From contig NZ_PZYX01000016.1 of the NCBI RefSeq assembly GCF_003047285.1, positions 1-64,000 of the forward strand: a stretch of 64,000 nt of DNA. Direction: 5' to 3'. A model generated the notes under the pieces. The model did no database searches, was not told the origin of the DNA, and saw only the letters and a list, made by a program, of their open reading frames with translations. How positions within the stretch are numbered: the stretch's first letter is position 1; every line of letters starts with the position of its first letter. Shown here piece after piece: positions 16,016 to 23,055 of the stretch. Made by a program: the position numbers and the translations under genes. The DNA is from Nocardioides allogilvus (GTDB lineage: Bacteria; Actinomycetota; Actinomycetes; Propionibacteriales; Nocardioidaceae).

Positions 16016-16318
16016 TCAGACCTGCTGGCCGACGTTCCAGAAGAAGTTGACCAGCGTCACGGACGCGCCGCAGACAACAGCGGCACCGATCGCGACAAGT
16101 ACGCCGAGCTTGCCGCGTCCGGCGAGGTGCGGATTGGACGAGTTCGCTCCGAGCGCCCAAACGATGGCGGAGATGATGAGGGCGAGCACGGCGAGAATCA
16201 GGCCGACGGTCATCGAGGCACCGACGATCTGTTTGAGCTCGCCGATGCCAGGCAGCCCGTTGGAGTTCGGGTTGATGTCGATGTCAAGCGGCAGCAGGAC
16301 TCGTGCTGAGAGGTTCAT
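16016..16318 (-). CDS. DUF6112-like two-helix membrane protein (copy 1)
   Basis: This 100-aa protein has two transmembrane helices (about residues 36-56 and 74-92) around a short basic loop with GRGKLG. The family sits between VirB6-like and wall-hydrolase genes of actinobacterial transfer systems, where a VirB2-like subunit would be expected. AGGAG precedes the ATG at 16316-16318. It resembles the next gene (same length, same ALALI/WALG-type helix and GKLG/AKLG loop), so the pair are tandem paralogs. Pilin function is inferred only. Confidence 0.75.
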   Translation of the reverse strand: MNLSARVLLPLDIDINPNSNGLPGIGELKQIVGASMTVGLILAVLALIISAIVWALGANSSNPHLAGRGKLGVLVAIGAAVVCGASVTLVNFFWNVGQQV

Positions 16319-16347
16319 GGGGGCTCCTGAGGTCGAGGGCGTACGAC

Positions 16348-16650
16348 TTACAGGTGGGCGCCGATGTCCAACAGCCAGTTGGCCCAGGTGAGCGCGGCGC
16401 CGGTCAGGGTGGCGCCGCCGATGGCGACGAAGCAGCCGAGCTTGGCCTTCTGGGCGGTGTGCCAACTCCCCGAGCCGGACGCGAGGGCCCATGTGGTCGC
16501 GGAGACGACCAGCATGAGGACGGCGATGACCAGGCCATAGGTCAGAAGCGCTCCGACGATGGCGCGGAGGTCGTCTGAGCCGCCCACGGCACCGAAGTCA
16601 GGGGCGACATCCGCAGGGATGTAATGAGTCTCCACGTCACTCAGGTGCAC
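16348..16650 (-). CDS. DUF6112-like two-helix membrane protein (copy 2)
   Basis: This is also 100 aa with the same two-helix plan: LLTYGLVIAVLMLVVSATTW (about residues 35-54), the loop QKAKLGCFVAIGGA, and a second helix to the end. It differs from copy 1 in the N-terminal 30 residues (ETHYIPADVAPDFG), which may face outwards. It is separated from copy 1 by 29 bp on the same strand. A 140-bp gap upstream (16651-16790) may hold the promoter for the 13.3-16.6 kb transfer operon, but no clear box stands out. Confidence 0.75.
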   Translation of the reverse strand: MHLSDVETHYIPADVAPDFGAVGGSDDLRAIVGALLTYGLVIAVLMLVVSATTWALASGSGSWHTAQKAKLGCFVAIGGATLTGAALTWANWLLDIGAHL

Positions 16651-16790
16651 GAGCCGGGGCGCGCAGGTGCCTGACCCGGTTGTGGGGTAATCGGCTTGGT
16701 CGTTGGCGCGACTTCAGCGCTCGTCGCCTTCTCACGCCTCAGGTGTGCGCGGTTCGCGCATCTCTCGCGGGAACGTGTCAGCGGTGACGG

Positions 16791-17198
16791 TCAGCAGTTG
16801 TCGCAGATCCCAGTGGCTGGCAGTTCCGTCCAGCATGTTGGGCACGTAGGGCGCGCAGCATCGTCTCGGCTGCTGCGACTGACTTCGTTCGAGCCGCCCG
16901 CATTGCTGAACAAGACGACGCGCTGGTCATCCGTTGCCCCACGGGTGACCCTGATGCCAGCAGCAGTCAGGAGTGTTTCGCTCTCCGGGTGGTGGATGTA
17001 CGCGCGACCTGCAGCAAGGAACATTTTCTGGATGCCATCAGCGTCGAGACACGATGCACCCCTCATGTACGACGACCCCGACTGCTCTACGTAGCGCACT
17101 GTTCCCAAGGCAGTGGCCATGGCGTAGATGAGGGCATGGTCCGCTGCCGTGCGGCGCTTGTTGTACTTCGCGGCTTCCTGGAGCGACAGTTCGGCCAT
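16791..17198 (-). CDS. hypothetical protein with C-terminal zinc ribbon, 135 aa
   Basis: The N-terminal part is a helical and mixed domain of unknown type. The last 20 residues, CPTCW...GICDNC, give two CxxC pairs 13 residues apart, a plausible zinc ribbon. The ATG at 17196-17198 shares one base with the TGA of a 30-aa ORF directly upstream, so translation is probably coupled. No family recognised. It lies between the wall hydrolase and the DUF6112 pair on the transfer strand. Confidence 0.7.
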   Translation of the reverse strand: MAELSLQEAAKYNKRRTAADHALIYAMATALGTVRYVEQSGSSYMRGASCLDADGIQKMFLAAGRAYIHHPESETLLTAAGIRVTRGATDDQRVVLFSNAGGSNEVSRSSRDDAARPTCPTCWTELPATGICDNC

Positions 17199-17290
17199 CA
17201 GTCGTCCAGCCCGACCGCGGCGGTCACTTGCTCGAAGACCCGCGCCAACTTGTAGCCGTCAGCGCGCCACAGTCCCATCTCCAGTGCCAT
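17198..17290 (-). CDS. 30-aa ORF coupled to the zinc-ribbon gene
   Basis: The ATG at 17288-17290 has GGGAGG about 8 bases upstream, a better ribosome binding site than the downstream gene shows. The 30-aa product begins MALEMGLWRADGYKLARVF and ends in LDD. Its TGA overlaps the next ATG in TGATG. This could be a true micro-protein or a leader peptide that sets translation of the downstream gene. No homology can be judged at this length. Confidence 0.4.
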   Translation of the reverse strand: MALEMGLWRADGYKLARVFEQVTAAVGLDD

Positions 17291-17435
17291 GGCGACAGCC
17301 TCCCAGACAGCACCGACAGTTGGTGGAGACTCGTTCGGATGGCCTCCGGTTCGCCACGGGCTTCGAGTGACCCATGGCTCGGACCAAAGTGCCTAACGAG
17401 AGGCGTGTCTGGTTCTTCCTCATGTGGCCGCCGGA

Positions 17436-18554
17436 TCACCCGAGGCGGCGGACGGTCATGACCTCGCCAGCAAACTCGCCGATGGTGCCGTACCGAACGA
17501 CATCACCGGTCCGAGGTGCGTGCAGGATTTTCTCGGCCCCGACGTAGATCGCAACATGGTGCGGGCGACCAGCGCCGGGGTAGCCGAAGAAGATCAGGTC
17601 GCCGGGCTGCTTGTCAGCCCAAGCGATTCCCTGGCCGAGGCGGATCTGGTCGCCTGTGTAGTGGGGGAGCCGGACGCGCCCGCCCGACGCTTGATAGGCG
17701 GCGTAAAGGACGAGGCCTGAGCAGTCGAAGCCGTCTCCGGTCGGGCCCTCGAAGTTGCCTCCGCCCCAAACGTACGGCTTACCGAGCTGTGAGGCGGCTG
17801 CGGCGATCAGTGCGCCCGGGAACCCCAGCGGCAAGTTGGCCGGAAGATCGCTGCCCGTCTGCGCGCACTCCAACGAACTGCTCAGGGACGCGCCGCTGAG
17901 CGTGGCGAGGACCTTCTCGGCTATCGGCTGGTTGACGGCGTATCGGTCCGGATACGCGGAAACCTGCACCGCCTGGGCGGCGGCGCCGGGGTCCATCGTC
18001 TGCCAGCCATCGATGTCGAGGAGGCCGCGAGGCGAACCGTGGTTCGGGCCGCTGGGACCACCGTAGAAGGCGCGCGACGACCAGACGGGGTCCATCAGTT
18101 TCGCGACGCGGCCCCACCCTGCAGCGGGGCGCTGCTGGAAGAGCCCAAGCGAGTCGTGGTCGCCGCCGTTGCCGTCGTTCGGGAGGTCGTCCGATTCTGG
18201 ATAGGCGCCGGTGTTCGAAAGCACCCTGAGGGACGACTCGGTGAGTGCAGTCATGATCGCGATGAGTTGGCCGCGAGCAGGGACGTTCTGGCTCTTGCCG
18301 ACGGCGATGATCGTCGCGGCTCGGGTGAGTTGTTGCTGGTGAAGCGTGACGGTTTGGCCGTTGGTATTGACCGCGGACAGGCTTGGCGGAATGGGTCCCG
18401 CAACGCCGAGACTTCCAGTCGCTTGGCCGTCCCACAGGCAGCTACTGGAGCCTGCGGCGGCCGGGCTGATCAGGGTTGCGACGCCGAGGATGGCGGCGGC
18501 GGGTGCGAGCAGGACTGCGGCCGCCGCGCCGGCTACGAACACCTTCATGCCCAC
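17436..18554 (-). CDS. NlpC/P60 cell-wall hydrolase with lytic transglycosylase-like region (VirB1 role)
   Basis: This 372-aa exported protein has a signal peptide or anchor (about residues 3-34, ending in an Ala-rich stretch). A middle domain (about 75-200) has TALTESSLRVL and HDSLGLFQQRP, typical of the helical lysozyme-like domain next to NlpC/P60 in these systems. The C-terminal NlpC/P60 domain has the catalytic Cys in DGFDCSGLVLYA (about residues 275-286) and the His in RPHHVAIYVG (about 336-345). It locally opens peptidoglycan for the transfer channel. The GTG at 18552-18554 has GAGG 10 bases upstream and is preferred to the inner ATG. Confidence 0.9.
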   Translation of the reverse strand: MGMKVFVAGAAAAVLLAPAAAILGVATLISPAAAGSSSCLWDGQATGSLGVAGPIPPSLSAVNTNGQTVTLHQQQLTRAATIIAVGKSQNVPARGQLIAIMTALTESSLRVLSNTGAYPESDDLPNDGNGGDHDSLGLFQQRPAAGWGRVAKLMDPVWSSRAFYGGPSGPNHGSPRGLLDIDGWQTMDPGAAAQAVQVSAYPDRYAVNQPIAEKVLATLSGASLSSSLECAQTGSDLPANLPLGFPGALIAAAASQLGKPYVWGGGNFEGPTGDGFDCSGLVLYAAYQASGGRVRLPHYTGDQIRLGQGIAWADKQPGDLIFFGYPGAGRPHHVAIYVGAEKILHAPRTGDVVRYGTIGEFAGEVMTVRRLG

Positions 18555-18561
18555 GCGCGTC

Positions 18562-19227
18562 TCACCTCATCGGTTTGTCGAGCTGGGAGAGGCGCAGGAC
18601 GTGACAGCGTTCGAAGGACGGCTGGCAGGCGACGAAGACCGTGAAGGAGACCGGGTACGACGACTCGGCGATCTCGCCGTTCCAGACGCCAGCGCGATGC
18701 CGGGTCCCCGCGATCGTCACCGCCGTCGTGCCGGGGCGGAGATGGCCGCGAGCCTGCTCGACGGCGCCGGCCCAGGAGTCGGGCACGTAGGTGTCCTCGA
18801 TGTTGATCGACTGCACCACCTCCATCGCGCCGAGGTCGAGCCACTGCTCGACGGTGGGCAGGTAGGTGGTGACGTCGGCGAGCAGACCGGGAGTCTCCTC
18901 GCCGGACGGATCGGTGTCTGCCAGGACAACTGAGGTGTAGTCGGTTGGGAGGAAGCCCCCGCTGGTGTCCCAGTCGAAGAGCGACTCGGCGACTGCGCGC
19001 GCGTAGGCGATTGGATCGTTGGTGTGGGGGAGTGATCGTTCCTGAAGCGTGACGACAGGGTCAGCGGGCGGTTCGACCACCGCGACGTGCCCCGACCGAT
19101 CCGTCGACGGGTCCGCGTTGTTGCCGCTCGGCCCACGGGCAAGTCCGTAGATGCCGACGGCGACCGTCACCAGGGCGATAACGCAGGCGACGAGAAGGAT
19201 GATCTGGCGGCCGGTGAGGTTCGACAT
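18562..19227 (-). CDS. single-pass transfer protein, VirB8/TcpC-like
   Basis: This 221-aa protein starts MSNLTGRQIILLVACVIALV, giving one transmembrane helix (about residues 8-30). An extracytoplasmic domain of about 170 residues follows, with a helix rich in Ala (YARAVAESLFDWDT) and strands ending SFTVFVACQPS. That is the plan of VirB8/TcpC-type NTF2-like channel proteins, though no motif is diagnostic. The start ATG at 19225-19227 is chosen because the upstream extension is Arg-rich and unlike coding sequence. It ends 7 bp before the wall hydrolase, with which it would form the outer part of the channel. Confidence 0.6.
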   Translation of the reverse strand: MSNLTGRQIILLVACVIALVTVAVGIYGLARGPSGNNADPSTDRSGHVAVVEPPADPVVTLQERSLPHTNDPIAYARAVAESLFDWDTSGGFLPTDYTSVVLADTDPSGEETPGLLADVTTYLPTVEQWLDLGAMEVVQSINIEDTYVPDSWAGAVEQARGHLRPGTTAVTIAGTRHRAGVWNGEIAESSYPVSFTVFVACQPSFERCHVLRLSQLDKPMR

Positions 19228-19270
19228 CACGACTCCGTGGGATGGGCAACAGGACGTCTCGTAGGTGCGC

Positions 19271-20251
19271 CTACGACGCCGTCGAAGCTGCTTGGCGCCG
19301 CGCGGCCATGAGCTGGTCGCGGAACGCGAGAGTCGCGGTGACAACCCGGTCGAAGCGATCCCAGTCCTCATGCGTGAGCTGGGCAGCGAGAGCATCGACG
19401 TCGTACATCTCGGTCCAGCCGTCGAGCTCGGTCCAGGTCAGATTGAACGAACGCACGCTGCGGAAGTGGCTGGTCGAACCCTGGTTGCGCTTGAGGTTGT
19501 TCCGCCCCTTCTCCCTCTCCTCGCGCAGGGCACGTTCATGAGCCTCCCGGCCCATGCGTTGAAGGTCGGTCTCAACCTCGGGTTGGGGCTCCTGTGTCTT
19601 GTCGAATGCTTCCTTGACCTCCCGGTAGAGCGGCTTGACCGGCTCGCCCTCCTCGATGCGGCGGAGCGCGTCGTTGGCCATCGCGCGGATCTCTGGAGGC
19701 GTGGCCTTTCGGGCGGCCCAGTCCATCAAGGCGCAGACTCGTTCGTGGGTGCTGTACGACGCCTTGCCTGTGAGTGCCATCGCAGCCTGGCGTCGTGCGG
19801 CACCGGGTTCTCCCGGTTGTGCGCCGGGCGCATGACCGGAGAGTCCCGCGTTGTCCGTGCCCCCGAACTGCGTCGCTTGCTTGCGGAGCTCCGCTTCCTC
19901 TGCCCTGATCGCCTTCAACTCCCGGTAGAGCGAGGCCTTCTCCAGCTCGGTGAGCGGCAGGTGCAGGGCGTTCTCATCTTGCTGGGCGAGGAGGCTCTCG
20001 AGCTTGTCCGAGATCCCGGAGCGGACCCAGACCTTCAGCGCGCGCCAGCCCAGGCGTCGTACGGCTTCGAGACGACGCCACCCGCAGACGAGGACCCCTT
20101 CTGGGGTGATGGTGATCGGCTGGAGCATGCCGATCTGCTCGATGGAATCCATGAGCTGTTTGAGGTCGCCGGGGTCCTTGCGGTGACGGACGCCGACCAC
20201 GATCGAGTCGATCGCTCGATCCAGCTCGATGTGGCCCCGAGTGTCAGGCAT
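19271..20251 (-). CDS. ParB-like nuclease/partition domain protein
   Basis: This 326-aa protein has a ParB N-terminal type domain at residues 5-90: HRKDPGDLKQLMDSIEQIGM, QPITITPEGVLVCGWRRLEA. The latter is the GxRR motif that binds CTP in ParB proteins. A helical region with ALTGKASYSTHERVCALMDW follows, and a charged C-terminal half with Trp-rich end segments. It may control partition or transcription of the element. It overlaps the stop of the 269-aa gene by 8 bp and stands 43 bp upstream of the VirB8-like gene, linking the replication block to the transfer block. No parA lies beside it. Confidence 0.8.
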   Translation of the reverse strand: MPDTRGHIELDRAIDSIVVGVRHRKDPGDLKQLMDSIEQIGMLQPITITPEGVLVCGWRRLEAVRRLGWRALKVWVRSGISDKLESLLAQQDENALHLPLTELEKASLYRELKAIRAEEAELRKQATQFGGTDNAGLSGHAPGAQPGEPGAARRQAAMALTGKASYSTHERVCALMDWAARKATPPEIRAMANDALRRIEEGEPVKPLYREVKEAFDKTQEPQPEVETDLQRMGREAHERALREEREKGRNNLKRNQGSTSHFRSVRSFNLTWTELDGWTEMYDVDALAAQLTHEDWDRFDRVVTATLAFRDQLMAARRQAASTAS

Positions 20252-21053
20252 GGATCAGGCCCGCCGGACGCGGTGCGGTGCTGCTGATGTCGAACACGAG
20301 CAGGTCGTCATCGAGCAGCTCCGTCACAGGATGGCCGATCGCCAGGCGCAAGAGGACGCCATGGCCGTCCGACGTGCAAGCCTCGTCCGGGTTCGGGTTG
20401 CCCAAGATGATGCGCAGCACCGTCGACCAGGCGTCTTGGTCGATGTCGAGCAGCGCCCGAGCGGTGTGGTCGCGACGCAGCGCGGCGTGGGTCTTCGAGC
20501 GGCTTCCGGACTCGGCGAGGCGGGAGGCGATGTAGTCGAGTGCGCAGGTCGCGGTGTCGTGGGGCCAGCCCAGGGCGGTGAAGAGATCGATCGCCATCTC
20601 GACGGCCTCGAATGCGCGGGTGGGAGGAGTCTCGACTGCCTTGAACGGCTCAACTGCGAGGGAGGGCAGGAAGTTCGGGAGGTCGGCCTCGGTGTCGCAG
20701 AAGCGACGCACGTCGTGGTGGCGCGAGATCTCGGGCCGCCGTGCTTGGTCGACCGAACACATCAGCCCGGCGGCGCGTTCCTCGGCGATCAGGCTGACCT
20801 TCACCGCCTGTGTGACGACGGCCCACGGGTCGATCGCTGACCGGACGGCGTAGGTGCGCATCGCCTCGAACGCTGCGGCTGCGCCGGCGCTCGAGTCGCA
20901 ACGGTGTTTGACCGCGAGCGCTTCGTACTTGCGGGCGGTGAACCGCATGAGGTCGCTGGCTTCGGGGTCGGTCTCCCAGGCGAGCGGACCGGACACCCGG
21001 AGCCGCACCAGCAGGCGGCGTAGTCCTTTGGGGGTGGTGAATGAGTAGCTCAC
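20244..21053 (-). CDS. hypothetical replication-module protein, 269 aa
   Basis: I do not recognise a domain. The protein is mostly helical with an N-terminal basic patch (TTPKGLRRLLVRLRVSG) and a helical middle (AFEAVEMAIDLFTALGWPHD). No Walker or nuclease motif is visible. The GTG at 21051-21053 overlaps the upstream TGA, so it is coupled to the 116-aa gene. Position between prim-pol and ParB suggests a role in replication initiation or its control. The longer ORF to 21416 is antisense-like extension. Confidence 0.7.
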   Translation of the reverse strand: MSYSFTTPKGLRRLLVRLRVSGPLAWETDPEASDLMRFTARKYEALAVKHRCDSSAGAAAAFEAMRTYAVRSAIDPWAVVTQAVKVSLIAEERAAGLMCSVDQARRPEISRHHDVRRFCDTEADLPNFLPSLAVEPFKAVETPPTRAFEAVEMAIDLFTALGWPHDTATCALDYIASRLAESGSRSKTHAALRRDHTARALLDIDQDAWSTVLRIILGNPNPDEACTSDGHGVLLRLAIGHPVTELLDDDLLVFDISSTAPRPAGLIHA

Positions 21054-21400
21054 AGTTGGAGTCCTTCCTGACGGTTCACCGGGGTAGGCGGCGAGATTGG
21101 GCGTGAGAGGCCTCGTTGGATCGCGTGGGTGGCCTTCGTCGGGGTACGGCGAGCACGCCGGATCAACTCGGCCTGGAGGTCGATGCCGCGTCCGACCAGG
21201 GGCGCGGCATACGTCGCGAGTTCGGTCGGGCGCACCCACGTGATGCCTCGCTTCGCGGTCGCTGGCGTCGCCGGACTCGAACCGAGTGACGGGTCGTGGT
21301 GGTGAGCGAGTTGGTTGACCGCTGCTTCGATATCTTGCGCGGCGGGCGCCGGCTCTGGCGGCCGGTAGCTGTGGCGGCGGTACTCGGTGTGCGTGTTCAC
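21050..21400 (-). CDS. hypothetical replication-module protein, 116 aa
   Basis: The GTG at 21398-21400 overlaps the prim-pol stop (GTGA), and its own stop overlaps the next GTG, so it is a coupled middle gene. The N-terminal 45 residues are Pro/His-rich and probably disordered. The rest is basic and helical (ELIRRARRTPTKATHAIQRG), consistent with nucleic-acid contact. No family recognised. Confidence 0.65.
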   Translation of the reverse strand: MNTHTEYRRHSYRPPEPAPAAQDIEAAVNQLAHHHDPSLGSSPATPATAKRGITWVRPTELATYAAPLVGRGIDLQAELIRRARRTPTKATHAIQRGLSRPISPPTPVNRQEGLQL

Positions 21401-22305
21401 AGTTGAATCGCCTCACTCCGTTGGGTAGGGCCCAGGCCGCTCCCGGGGCCGAGGCGGGATGCGATGCGGAAGGCGGAGTCGATCGTCGACTCGATCTCCC
21501 GGTCGGGAAGCCCGGCGTACTGCGCGGCCGGCATGAGGAAGCCGACGGCGTCGGGGCGGCTCAGGCCGTTCTCGACCATCCGGCAGGACGCCCAGAAGAG
21601 GGCGTGATTGCGACCGCCCTCCGGAGCCAGCGCGACCGTCCTCGCGAGTGCCTCGGGACGACACCCTTTCGCGAGCAGGCCTGTGGGCGGCGGCGCGGGA
21701 GTCTGCCGGGGAGGCTCGAGGAACTGACGCAGCTTGGTCGCGTCGACCGCCTTGGCCGGCTGTGTCGTGACTGCGATGACGCCATAGGCCTTCCTGACGC
21801 CGTCGACCTCGATGCGCGACGGCGGGGCGATGACGTAGCCGCCATCGCCGCGAAAGTCGACATGCGCCGACGGGACCTGCCAGGAGCGCTGCTCGTGGTC
21901 GGTCGCGACCGGGTAGTAGGCATGGATCCCGCCCGACGGGGTGCGGACCATCCAGCCCCACTTGTCAGCGAGGCCCTCGGCGCGAGCTCGCTCGAACGAG
22001 TCGAAGCCGCTGCCCCCCGCGTGGACGTCAACGTCGACGACGAGGATCCCGGTGCTCGCCCCCGTGGGGAGACCGATGTTGGCGTCGGGAGTGCGCTGCC
22101 ACCAGCGATGGACCACGCGGGCCACCGAGGTGGCGTCGTGGAAGCCGTTGGGGGTCAACGGCTGCTTGCCGCCAGGCACGCACGGGAAGACCGGAATGCC
22201 AAGGTTGGCGTAGCGCATCGCGGCTGCCGCGAGCGTTGGTTCCTCAGCGACTCGCTGCATTGTCGAGGCCGACCATGTTGGGATCGGGTTGGTGGGGTCG
22301 AGCAT
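21397..22305 (-). CDS. bifunctional DNA primase/polymerase (prim-pol) domain protein
   Basis: This 302-aa protein has the archaeo-eukaryotic primase-like core found in plasmid and ICE replication proteins. The N-terminal GIPVFPCVPGGKQPL (about residues 36-50) is typical. The catalytic pair GILVVDVDVHAGG (about 86-98) provides two Asp for metal ions, and HVDFRGDGGYVIAPPS (about 149-164) the third acidic/basic face. No C-terminal helicase is attached. Four copies of a 9-bp palindromic-pair motif lie directly upstream of its start at 22303-22305, so the gene and origin may form one replicon. Confidence 0.85.
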   Translation of the reverse strand: MLDPTNPIPTWSASTMQRVAEEPTLAAAAMRYANLGIPVFPCVPGGKQPLTPNGFHDATSVARVVHRWWQRTPDANIGLPTGASTGILVVDVDVHAGGSGFDSFERARAEGLADKWGWMVRTPSGGIHAYYPVATDHEQRSWQVPSAHVDFRGDGGYVIAPPSRIEVDGVRKAYGVIAVTTQPAKAVDATKLRQFLEPPRQTPAPPPTGLLAKGCRPEALARTVALAPEGGRNHALFWASCRMVENGLSRPDAVGFLMPAAQYAGLPDREIESTIDSAFRIASRLGPGSGLGPTQRSEAIQL

Positions 22306-22324
22306 GCACTCGACGATGCGCCGT

Positions 22325-22402
22325 CAGGTATCCACGATTTCGGGATACCTGCCCGGATTCGAGAGGGGGATACCTGCGTTTCCGCAGGTGAACAGGTATC
22401 CC
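22325..22402 (-). repeat. four copies of CAGGTATCC in two inverted pairs (iterons or operator)
   Basis: Copies lie at 22325-22333 (+), 22343-22351 (-), 22368-22376 (-) and 22393-22401 (+). Three extend to the 10-mer GGGATACCTG or its complement. Copies 3 and 4 also flank a perfect hairpin. The block fills the 96-bp gap upstream of prim-pol and touches the stop codon of the GNAT gene. Such arrays bind a replication initiator or a repressor; which one is inferred from position only. Confidence 0.8.
22372..22389. repeat. perfect 7-bp stem hairpin nested in the repeat block
   Basis: ACCTGCG (22372-22378), loop TTTC, CGCAGGT (22383-22389). It overlaps repeat copy 3 and lies between copies 3 and 4. 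A single-strand origin, a primase start site or simply dyad symmetry of a binding site are all possible. No T-run follows, so it is a poor terminator. Confidence 0.6.
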
Positions 22403-22917
22403 TAAGTCGTTCTGGATTCCGGGTTGACGTAGCTGGCTTGGTGTTGAGGTGGCCGCAGGTCAGCGCTGAACACGAGGGCAGGACCGCCGTTCTTGTGGAC
22501 TTCGCGCTCCAATGCGAGGCCGATGTTCGCTGCGACCCGTTGGGAGGCGACGTTCGCTGGTCGGATGATCGCGATCAGGTGCTCGATGCCTTCTGCGCTT
22601 GCCGCCGCGCGAACCGCCTTGGCGGCTTCGCTGGCGTACGCCTGCCGGCGAAGATCACAGCGCACGTGCCAGCCCACCTCTACGAACCAGTCGCCCTCGA
22701 CCTCCTGCATAGTGAGACCGCAGTCGCCGACGAAGTCACCGGCGTGGGTCTCGATGACCCAGAGTCCGAACCCGTGATGCTCGTAGTTGCGTCGGGTCCA
22801 TTCAATCCAGCCGTCGGGGCCGCGAGAGCCGCCGATCTCTAAGATTGCAATGTCGGGCAGGTCCGCCTCGATCATCTCGCGGAACCGAAGCCTTGTGGTC
22901 GGGGCTGGAATCACCAT
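22402..22917 (-). CDS. GNAT family N-acetyltransferase (RimJ/RimL-like)
   Basis: This 171-aa protein begins PAPTTRLRFREMIEADLPDI, the usual RimJ/RimL opening. WVIETHAGDFVGDCGLTM and EVGWHVRCDLRRQAYASEAA (about residues 80-99) give the acetyl-CoA-binding loop, here R-R-Q-A-Y in place of the common Q/R-x-x-G-x-G/A. The C-terminal ASQRVAANIGLALER is the standard late motif. Start codons at 22918-22920 (GTG), 22915-22917 (ATG) and 22912-22914 (GTG) all fit; I use the ATG. It ends in the repeat block and is the cargo gene nearest the replication origin. Its substrate is unknown. Confidence 0.85.
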   Translation of the reverse strand: MVIPAPTTRLRFREMIEADLPDIAILEIGGSRGPDGWIEWTRRNYEHHGFGLWVIETHAGDFVGDCGLTMQEVEGDWFVEVGWHVRCDLRRQAYASEAAKAVRAAASAEGIEHLIAIIRPANVASQRVAANIGLALEREVHKNGGPALVFSADLRPPQHQASYVNPESRTT

Positions 22918-23037
22918 CACACGATATGGCGCTGACCTCGAGATCTACGTCGGTACGAGTGCATCAAGGAGGGGTCGAGTACGCCGCACCCTCGTCGGAT
23001 CCCGTTGTGTCGATCCGGATCGCGTGCAACCGAACTC

Positions 23038-23055
23038 ACCGACCAATTAGTCGGT
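23038..23055 (-). terminator. weak hairpin at the end of the Abi-type gene
   Basis: ACCGAC (23038-23043), loop CAATTA, GTCGGT (23050-23055) form a perfect 6-bp stem that overlaps the gene's stop codon. No U-run follows on the minus strand. It may be a weak terminator or RNA-stability element. Confidence 0.35.

Noticed and set aside
22325-22402. Repeat block as a small CRISPR array
   Set aside because: Units are 9-10 bp in alternating orientation with unequal spacing, and no cas gene is near.
21403-22842. Plus-strand ORF of 479 codons across prim-pol and the GNAT gene
   Set aside because: It runs through the repeat block and two genes of clear identity on the other strand.
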